The position numbers and the translations under genes were made by a program. From Bacteroidota bacterium (GTDB lineage Bacteria > Bacteroidota > Bacteroidia > 2-12-FULL-35-15), in assembly GCA_021413595.1 (NCBI GenBank), contig JAIOQD010000132.1, forward strand, positions 1 to 8,589: 8,589 nucleotides of DNA, in the 5' to 3' direction. Shown in pieces: positions 1-5,291 of this stretch; the stretch's first letter is position 1, and each line of letters starts with the position of its first letter. Under the pieces are notes generated by a model, which was not told the origin of the DNA, searched no databases, and saw only the letters and a program-made list of their open reading frames with translations.

Positions 1-579
1 AACTGCTGCATCCAATTCTTCAATTGTTTTATAGATCTCTACATATAAACCTTTTGTTTTTGCCCATTCGGCATGGTGCCATTCGGTAGCATTAATTGAA
101 AGTGATGTAAATGCAGATGTTCCTATTTTGCGTTCTACGGCTGGACCAACTACAAATGGACCAATACCAACGGCTAATTCGCTAAGCTTTACCACTGCTA
201 CGTCAATAGCTAATGTATAATCAGCAGCACATGCTATACCAACACCACCACCAACAGCTTTACCCTGAACACGAGCGATCACAAATTTAGGAGCTTTTCT
301 GATGGCGTTAATCACCATAGCAAAACCGGAGAAGAATTTTTTACCTATTTCAAAATCCTTAATAGATATCAATTCATCAAATGATGCTCCGGCACAAAAA
401 GTACTATCGCCATCACTTTTTAATACAATAACCCGGGCATTAGTATCATTTCCGGCTTTAGTTATCTCTTCGGCCAATTTAACTAACAAAGTACCTGGTA
501 ATGAGTTGCTTTGAGGATGAAAAAATGTAATAGTTGCAATCCCATCGGCTGTATTTGATTTTACGTATGATTTGTCCAT
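1..579 (-). CDS. Enoyl-CoA hydratase/isomerase (crotonase) family protein, 3' end cut by window
   Basis: An open frame of 193 codons from an ATG at 577-579 runs off the left edge, so the C-terminus is missing (crotonases are usually about 255-270 aa). The crotonase signature is clear: the first oxyanion-hole segment FCAGASFDEL (61-70) and the second, GKAVGGGVGIACAADYTLA (106-124). In the family, two glutamates handle water addition (E144 and E164 in rat enoyl-CoA hydratase). Here the first position is Gly114 in GGGVG, while the second is kept as Glu134 in KLSEL, 20 residues on as expected. One retained Glu is the pattern of delta3-delta2 isomerases and other non-hydratase crotonases, so isomerase activity is at least as likely as hydratase activity. 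The nearby paaZ suggests a role in phenylacetate or other acyl-CoA breakdown, but the genes are not adjacent and the exact substrate cannot be told. The ATG was chosen because the typical N-terminal strand (GIATITFFHP) starts about 12 residues later. No Shine-Dalgarno is visible. Confidence 0.9.
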   Translation of the reverse strand, partial: MDKSYVKSNTADGIATITFFHPQSNSLPGTLLVKLAEEITKAGNDTNARVIVLKSDGDSTFCAGASFDELISIKDFEIGKKFFSGFAMVINAIRKAPKFVIARVQGKAVGGGVGIACAADYTLAIDVAVVKLSELAVGIGPFVVGPAVERKIGTSAFTSLSINATEWHHAEWAKTKGLYVEIYKTIEELDAAV

Positions 580-710
580 ATATACTTTGAATTATGAATT
601 TGTGTTAGTTAAATTTCTTCTAAGGCTCAACAAAAAAAGGAAATTGACTACTAAAAAATTGTTTTTTTTGCCTTTTGCTATGTTGTTAAAATTAGTTGGG
701 CACGAATATA

Positions 711-744
711 AATAAAAAAGCACCCTGATTACTCAGAGTGCTTT
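711..744 (-). terminator. Intrinsic terminator after the 150-aa gene
   Basis: Read on the minus strand, AAAGCACTCTGA (744-733) pairs with TCAGGGTGCTTT (728-717) around a four-base GTAA loop. This gives a 12-bp stem with a single G-U pair, running into an uninterrupted T tract (719-714) and then ATT. On the plus strand the G-U becomes a C-A mismatch and the trailing sequence is AATAAAC, so the signal is much better for minus-strand transcription. It begins 40 bp past the stop of the 150-aa gene and separates it from the crotonase gene. Confidence 0.85.
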
Positions 745-783
745 AATAAACTAAAAAATGCTTAACCCTTAATTAATTATAAA

Positions 784-1236
784 TTAGTTCACGCAATAAG
801 CTGGCAATTTCCCTTCTTTGATCAATTGCAGACTTTTCTGTTTATGTTCCTCAAAATTACCAAAACACAATGCATCCAACATTTCAACTCTTGTCATAAG
901 AGGGCTGTCCAATTCTGCTTTGATCTCTTTTTCGCAACGTTCAACATATTTGATAAAACGTTCCGGAGCCCATATATATTGGGTTTTATGCCAATCAGCT
1001 TGAGAACGGTCAACATTAAACTCAATTGGCATTTCTGCACCAAGTTTAATATTCGTTTTAACATCCAACCCTTCGAAACGCTTAGGGATCAACCTGTTAT
1101 CAAAAATCAACGGTCGACTGATTTTAATAACATGCTTTTTCTTTTTAACATCTACCATAGCCAATCCTTCGATAGTTAAACCCTTTTTTTTAAGGTAACC
1201 ATACTTCGTCTCAAAACTTTTTAAAATTTCAAACAT
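784..1236 (-). CDS. Uncharacterised 150-aa protein
   Basis: A complete frame with ATG at 1234-1236 and stop at 784-786. I do not recognise the family. It has no signal peptide or membrane segment, so it is probably cytosolic, and it is rich in Lys and Glu. Residues 1-75 alternate in a way that suggests mainly beta-strands, with a KKKK cluster at 31-34. Residues about 90-145 look helical (PERFIKYVERCEKEIKAEL, then EEHKQKSLQLIKEGK). There are two Trp (82, 89) and three Cys (101, 124, 148). It appears to be transcribed alone: a TAnnTTTG box lies 25 bp upstream of the ATG and a strong terminator 40 bp downstream. A 117-codon frame on the opposite strand (826-1179) is rejected as a shadow. The framing by promoter and terminator supports a real gene; the function is unknown. 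Confidence 0.75.
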   Translation of the reverse strand: MFEILKSFETKYGYLKKKGLTIEGLAMVDVKKKKHVIKISRPLIFDNRLIPKRFEGLDVKTNIKLGAEMPIEFNVDRSQADWHKTQYIWAPERFIKYVERCEKEIKAELDSPLMTRVEMLDALCFGNFEEHKQKSLQLIKEGKLPAYCVN

Positions 1237-1260
1237 GATTTTTATGATTTAGTTGGAGCA

Positions 1261-1268
1261 CAAAGATA
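1261..1268 (-). promoter_or_regulatory. Predicted Bacteroidota -7 box for the 150-aa gene
   Basis: On the minus strand TATCTTTG matches the Bacteroidota -7 consensus TAnnTTTG exactly. It ends 24 bp before the ATG at 1236, giving a short leader. A TTTC about 21 bp further upstream is only a weak match to the -33 TTTG element. This is a pattern match, not a mapped start site. Confidence 0.5.
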
Positions 1269-1615
1269 AATAAATAAATCCTTAATAATGAAACATTTAG
1301 ATGCTATCTTCTTAAGAAAGCAATTAATTCAATCAAAATTTAGATGAATCTATTTTTAAGGCAGTATTAAAACACAATTTTAGGCCATGAAACGGGTATT
1401 TTTTTTAAAATCGCTGATAATCAGCATTTTAACACAAAAAAAAACACTCAAAAATATTTAGATTCAGGTTTGTTAATGCGTCCTTAGTAATATTTAGAAC
1501 TTTCAAGCAATATTTTTAATCTTGGCTATATCAATTGTTTCATGAAGGATAATTAACCAACTATCAATATTTGTATTTAATTTAGCTATGGCTCTTATAC
1601 AAGAAAATGCTCAAT
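1269..1615. other. Intergenic stretch without a recognisable gene
   Basis: This AT-rich stretch lies between the sensor stop and the promoter of the 150-aa gene. I found no supported reading frame, tRNA or insertion sequence on either strand. Apart from the palindrome at 1407-1430 and homopolymer A and T runs, nothing stands out. No convincing stem followed by a T tract is seen just after the sensor stop, so where sensor transcription ends is unclear. Confidence 0.6.
1407..1430. repeat. Near-perfect palindrome in the gap after the sensor gene
   Basis: The arms AAAAT(C)GCTGAT and ATCAGCATTTT are complementary over 11 bp, with one unpaired base (C at 1412) and a single central A (three-base TAA loop if folded as RNA). 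As RNA it could end sensor transcription, though the minus strand shows only four T before an A run, which is poor for an intrinsic terminator. As DNA it could be a dimeric protein-binding site. It lies about 190 bp past the sensor stop and 140 bp before the -7 box of the next gene. Confidence 0.45.
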
Positions 1616-4159
1616 TTAAATTTTAATTCCAATAATAAGTATATCATCAACCTGCTCCAAATTACCTTTCCATTTTTCAATGGTATCATCCAAAACCTTC
1701 TTTTGCTCTTGCATTGATAAATGTGCATTTGACAGAAGCAACTCTTTTAATTGCTGATATTTAAATTTTTTTCCTTTTTCTCCACCAAATTGATCGGCAT
1801 AACCATCTGTAAAAAGATAAACAATATCATTCTTTAGCAAGTGAATAGTTTGTAACGAAAATGGTTTTAATTCTCCGTGATATATTCCAACAGGTATTTT
1901 GTCGGGCTTGTATTCTATTAGTTCATTGTTTCTAATTAACCATAATGGATTGTTGGCAGCAGCAAATTCCAATTCCATTGTATTAAAATCAAAGGCACAA
2001 AGAACACAATCCATCCCGTCCTTACTTTCCACTTCGGCACCTTCCGGATTAAGTGCTTTAATAATTTCTCCACGAACATGGTCTAATATTAAATCGGGAC
2101 CTATAATTTTTTTCTCATTTACAGTTTCACTTAATTTAGAAATGTTTAATAAGCTCATAAAAGCACCGGGTACACCATGCCCAGTACAATCACCGGCAGC
2201 TATAAGAAATTTAACTGAAGTTGCACGAACTTGCTTTACATTTTCTGACATGTTGTTTGCATCAACTTTATATGCCCAATAAAAATCTCCACTCACAATG
2301 TCTTTTGGTTTGTACAGCACAAAATATTCGGGTAAATTTTTCTTTAATAGAATATCACTAGCCAACAAAGCTCGTTGTATCCGTTTAGCATAATGAATAG
2401 AGTCAGTGATTTCTTTATGTGCTTCTTCTACTTTTATTTTTTCTTCTTTTAGTTCTTTAGTTCTAATTTCTACTTTATTTTCTAAAACTACTTTTTCTTT
2501 TGTTAGTTTTTTTTCACGAAACTTTATATAACTATAAATACAGAATATTATTATCAAAATACAAGATGCAAAAAACCATTTTGTTTTCCAAAACGGAGGA
2601 GTAATAGTGATGCGTATTCCTTCGGAATTACTTGACCATACTCCATCGTTATTGCATGCCTGAATACGCAATGTATATTCTCCCGGATCAAGATTTGTAA
2701 ATGTGAGAGATCGCGTAGTGCCAATATTGATCCACTCTTCATTAAATCCTTCTAAAATATATTTATATTTATTTTTTGCAGAATTAGTATATTCCAAACC
2801 TGCGAAATCGAATGAAAAAAAATAATCTTTATAACTAAGTTTAATTTCTTTTGTAATTAAAATATCTTCTTTAAGCATGTATGGCTTGTTAAGCACACTA
2901 AATCCGGTAATTACAAGGTTAGGTGGATTAGGATTATCCGATAGCAAACGGGGATTGAATCGGTTCATTCCTTTTACTCCTCCAAAATAAATATAGCCAT
3001 CATTTGCTTTAAATGATGAATTGACTTTGAACTCATTACTTTGAACTCCATCATTTACATCATACGATTTAACTTTTCTTGTAGCGGGATTAAATACGCA
3101 AATGCCCTTATTAGTGGATAGCCATAAGTTTCCGGCATCATCGTTTTCTATACTTCTGATATTGTTATTGGGTAAGCCATCTTTTTCTGTAAAAGAAACA
3201 AATTTTTCTTCTCCTTCTATATAACAGCATAATCCAGATTTTGTACCAATCCATAAAATACCCAAATTATCAATATGTAATGATGTAAGCTTGTTATCAG
3301 AAAGTGAATTTGGATTTTCAGGATCGTGTTTGAATCGTTTGCACTTACCCGTAATAGGGTTCAATAAATTGAGGCCGGCATTAGTAGTAGCAACCCATAT
3401 TTCCCCTTCTTTTGATTCAATAATGGTTGAAATACTGTTTGAAGATATCGATTCCGCATCATTCTCATCATTTAAGAAATACTTAAATTTATCCTGATTT
3501 CGTTGAAATAAATTTAATCCACCACCGGTAGGAATAATCCATAAATCTTCATTCTTACAAAGCAATAATTCAGTAACCGTGTTTCCCGAAAGACCTGAAA
3601 AATCGTTTGTTATAAATCCAGGCTCATCTTTATAACGATAATGGCGATATTTTTTTGTCAGAGGATTATAACGAAACACCCCCGATCCATTGCTACCGAG
3701 CCAAATTTGCCCGTCAATATCCTCAAGTACTGATTGAATGATTGTCTGTTCAGCAGGGGTATTGGGATCAAATTCAGTGTATTCCAGTTTTGTAAATTTG
3801 TGTGTGTTCGGATCAAATGAACAAATGCCTCCTGAGGTTGCAATCCATGGTTTATTAGTTCTACTTTTGCTAATTCCCCAAACAGTATTATTGATTAAAC
3901 TTCCTTGTTCGGAGGAACTATAGTAATAGTGCTCCATTAACTGTTTTCGGGGATCGAAAATATTAACTCCGCCTTGCCATGTCCCACACCATATTAGTCC
4001 GCTTTTATCTTCTAACAAACTCAATACAAGATTATCATTTATAGAGTTGCCATCATCCCCAATTTTTTTATAAACAGTGGTTTTAACTGCTTTTTGATTA
4101 TATGAAATAACACCATTTTCGGCAGTGGCTAACCAAAGTAATCCATTTTTATCTTCCAT
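1616..4159 (-). CDS. Propeller sensor, C-terminal part: Reg_prop blades, Y_Y_Y, TM, SpoIIE-type phosphatase
   Basis: An 847-codon frame carrying most of a periplasmic sensor fused to a PPM/SpoIIE-type Ser/Thr phosphatase. Order by residue: about nine Reg_prop blades (1-405; repeats of the type DKSGLIWCGT, DIDGQIWLGS, EGEIWVATT, LGILWIGT), a Y_Y_Y-type beta-sandwich (about 412-520, ending RIQACNNDGVWSS), one membrane segment (about 528-545), a charged helical linker likely to form a coiled coil (550-600), then the phosphatase (about 600-847). Metal-binding positions are present: D625 in SGDFYW, D657 in AAGDCTGHG, D785 in FTDGYADQ and DD838-839 in QVDDILIIG. The enzyme should therefore be active and face the cytoplasm. 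The ATG at 4159 is probably not a true start. It lies inside a blade, and the frame stays open upstream to a TGA at 4217-4219, encoding LSKQLPYGLVTDF, which completes that blade. Together with 4195-4908 it would form one protein of about 1097 aa. In Bacteroidota, hybrid sensors with these propellers more often end in a histidine kinase; here the output is a phosphatase. Confidence 0.9.
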   Translation of the reverse strand: MEDKNGLLWLATAENGVISYNQKAVKTTVYKKIGDDGNSINDNLVLSLLEDKSGLIWCGTWQGGVNIFDPRKQLMEHYYYSSSEQGSLINNTVWGISKSRTNKPWIATSGGICSFDPNTHKFTKLEYTEFDPNTPAEQTIIQSVLEDIDGQIWLGSNGSGVFRYNPLTKKYRHYRYKDEPGFITNDFSGLSGNTVTELLLCKNEDLWIIPTGGGLNLFQRNQDKFKYFLNDENDAESISSNSISTIIESKEGEIWVATTNAGLNLLNPITGKCKRFKHDPENPNSLSDNKLTSLHIDNLGILWIGTKSGLCCYIEGEEKFVSFTEKDGLPNNNIRSIENDDAGNLWLSTNKGICVFNPATRKVKSYDVNDGVQSNEFKVNSSFKANDGYIYFGGVKGMNRFNPRLLSDNPNPPNLVITGFSVLNKPYMLKEDILITKEIKLSYKDYFFSFDFAGLEYTNSAKNKYKYILEGFNEEWINIGTTRSLTFTNLDPGEYTLRIQACNNDGVWSSNSEGIRITITPPFWKTKWFFASCILIIIFCIYSYIKFREKKLTKEKVVLENKVEIRTKELKEEKIKVEEAHKEITDSIHYAKRIQRALLASDILLKKNLPEYFVLYKPKDIVSGDFYWAYKVDANNMSENVKQVRATSVKFLIAAGDCTGHGVPGAFMSLLNISKLSETVNEKKIIGPDLILDHVRGEIIKALNPEGAEVESKDGMDCVLCAFDFNTMELEFAAANNPLWLIRNNELIEYKPDKIPVGIYHGELKPFSLQTIHLLKNDIVYLFTDGYADQFGGEKGKKFKYQQLKELLLSNAHLSMQEQKKVLDDTIEKWKGNLEQVDDILIIGIKI
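1626..1804. repeat. Direct repeat, copy 1 (end of phosphatase domain)
   Basis: The last part of the sensor gene is closely matched at 4915-5090 in the same orientation. The copies include a 34-bp identical block (1771-1804 and 5057-5090) and a 33-bp block with two differences at the 3' ends. They differ in length by one codon and diverge most around the TIEKWKGN region. Recombination between the copies would delete the sensor gene. Confidence 0.9.
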
Positions 4160-4194
4160 AAAATCGGTTACTAAACCATAAGGTAATTGTTTAC

Positions 4195-4219
4195 TTAAAA
4201 AGCATGAAGTATCACATCA
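4195..4219 (-). other. Frameshift point splitting the sensor gene
   Basis: The upstream frame ends CAT GCT TTT TAA (stop 4195-4197), while the downstream frame opens just after a TGA at 4217-4219. The frames can therefore only be joined within these 25 bases. Adding one T to the T5 run (plus-strand A run 4197-4201), or a -1 slip of the P-site TTT codon in front of TAA, gives HAF-LSKQLPYGL and restores a normal propeller blade. A T5 run is short for strong polymerase slippage. The options are a sequencing or assembly indel, a real inactivating mutation, or recoding. Confidence 0.85.
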
Positions 4220-4908
4220 GAATATATCGTTTGAAGATTTAATGAGTTTAAATTAGTGTATTGCGTAAATTTAAGAGTAGATGGATTCCATGAAACAGCG
4301 CCATTCCCCCATGTAGCGCACCACAACACACCCTGCTTATCAAAAATTATTTTTGATATATTATTACCTGGCAAAGTATTGGCATTGTTTTTATCATTTC
4401 TAAAATTCAACCATTTTCCGGTTTGTTTATTCAAAATAAATATTCCATCATCAGACGTTGCAATAAATAATTGCTTTAACTTATTTTCTGTAATACACAT
4501 AACACTACTAACATTTTCCGTTTTGCCATTTTGGGGAGGCAAATAAAAATGAGTAAAATGATTTGTTTTTGAGTTAAAACAATCAATTCTTCCATTGTTA
4601 AAACCCAGCCACAAAATAGAATCCTTATCTAAATAAAGGCAATGTATATTATTGGAATATATAGAATTCGTATCTTTGGGATCATTCTTAAAAATCCGAA
4701 AAGTATAGCCGTCATATCGGTTCAATCCATCAGCAGTTGCAAACCACATAAAACCATTGTAGTCCTGAACAATTGAGCCAACAGAATTTTGTGATAATCC
4801 CTGATCAACTGATAAATGACCAAATTTAGCAATCTGCGAAATTAGAAGAGGAGGTTGGCTAATGTGAATTATCACAAACAAAAACAAGGCAACTCGTATT
4901 TTCGTCAT
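4195..4908 (-). CDS. Propeller sensor, N-terminal part (signal peptide and four Reg_prop blades)
   Basis: A 237-codon frame beginning with a signal peptide (charged MTKIR, hydrophobic core at about 6-23), then Reg_prop blades at about 30-73, 83-121, 133-172 and 179-218. The first carries the family hallmark GLSQNSVGSIVQDYNGFMWF. It stops abruptly after DVILHAF, one strand into the fifth blade. On its own it would be an exported half-propeller with no membrane anchor or output domain. Joined to 1616-4159 it becomes a complete sensor with about 13 recognisable blades, close to the 14 expected for two seven-bladed propellers, as in hybrid two-component sensors of Bacteroidota. The ATG at 4908 overlaps the TGA of the preceding fragment (ATGA), so its translation is probably coupled to that reading frame. 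No separate Shine-Dalgarno is seen. Confidence 0.88.
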   Translation of the reverse strand: MTKIRVALFLFVIIHISQPPLLISQIAKFGHLSVDQGLSQNSVGSIVQDYNGFMWFATADGLNRYDGYTFRIFKNDPKDTNSIYSNNIHCLYLDKDSILWLGFNNGRIDCFNSKTNHFTHFYLPPQNGKTENVSSVMCITENKLKQLFIATSDDGIFILNKQTGKWLNFRNDKNNANTLPGNNISKIIFDKQGVLWCATWGNGAVSWNPSTLKFTQYTNLNSLNLQTIYSDVILHAF

Positions 4909-5204
4909 ACTCTTATTCCAATTATAAGTATATCATCCACCTGCTCCAGTTTACTTCCAGGGTTCAATTGTGCTATCAAAACATTCTTTTGCTGTTGCAT
5001 AGATAAATGTGCATTTGCCAGAAGTAACTCTTTTAATTGCCGGTATTTAAATTTCATTCCTTTTTCTCCACCAAATTGATCGGCATAACCTTCAGTAAAT
5101 AAATTGACGCTATCGCCAGAAATTAACTGAATTTTATGAGAATGAAACGGGCTTTGTATATCAGAAATACCGATAGGTTGCTTGTAGGAAATAATAGTTT
5201 TCAA
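4905..5204 (-). CDS. Truncated SpoIIE-type phosphatase C-terminus (probable gene remnant)
   Basis: A 99-codon frame whose residues 35-99 are about three-quarters identical by eye to the last 66 residues of the neighbouring sensor phosphatase (shared GYADQFGGEKG, QLKELLL, NAHLSMQ, LEQVDDILIIGI). It holds only the final third of a phosphatase fold and lacks the SGDFYW and GDCTGHG metal sites, so it cannot be an active enzyme. The metal-site Asp of FTDG is Glu38 here. The usual bacterial start is missing: the frame opens after a TAA at 5214-5216 and the first usable codon is TTG at 5204. Homology also seems to begin near that point. It overlaps the sensor ATG by four bases (ATGA) and sits just after a promoter-like sequence. 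The simplest reading is the tail of a former tandem copy of the sensor gene, left by a deletion and now serving at most as a leader frame. A small regulatory protein cannot be excluded. Confidence 0.75.
   Translation of the reverse strand: MKTIISYKQPIGISDIQSPFHSHKIQLISGDSVNLFTEGYADQFGGEKGMKFKYRQLKELLLANAHLSMQQQKNVLIAQLNPGSKLEQVDDILIIGIRV
4915..5090. repeat. Direct repeat, copy 2 (phosphatase remnant)
   Basis: Same orientation as 1626-1804 and about 3.3 kb away. This copy lies in the 99-codon remnant and shares the 34-bp identical block (5057-5090). Similarity fades soon after 5105 at the DNA level, although weaker protein similarity continues to about 5200. Confidence 0.9.
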
Positions 5205-5234
5205 TTCGAGTTCTTAAATTTTGGAATTAATAAA

Positions 5235-5262
5235 CAAAATTAAATCTAGAATAGAAAACAAA
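5235..5262 (-). promoter_or_regulatory. Predicted Bacteroidota promoter for the sensor locus
   Basis: On the minus strand, TTTG (5262-5259) is followed after 16 bp by TAATTTTG (5242-5235), matching the -33 TTTG / -7 TAnnTTTG pattern with a slightly short spacer. It lies between the paaZ stop and the phosphatase remnant. The sensor could thus be transcribed apart from paaZ, with the remnant frame as the first 300 bases of the message. Confidence 0.5.
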
Positions 5263-5291
5263 CCTTGTCGGATAAAATTATTTCAGATAAA

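Noticed and set aside
302..514. Plus-strand frame of 70 codons
   Set aside because: It is antisense to the oxyanion-hole region of the crotonase gene.
826..1179. Plus-strand frame of 117 codons
   Set aside because: It lies wholly opposite the 150-aa gene, shows no recognisable motif and has no promoter or terminator of its own. The minus-strand gene is framed by both.
1899..2282. Plus-strand frame of 127 codons
   Set aside because: It is antisense to the conserved phosphatase domain of the sensor; a mirror of a real coding region.
4256..4546. Plus-strand frame of 96 codons
   Set aside because: It is antisense to propeller blades and has no independent support.
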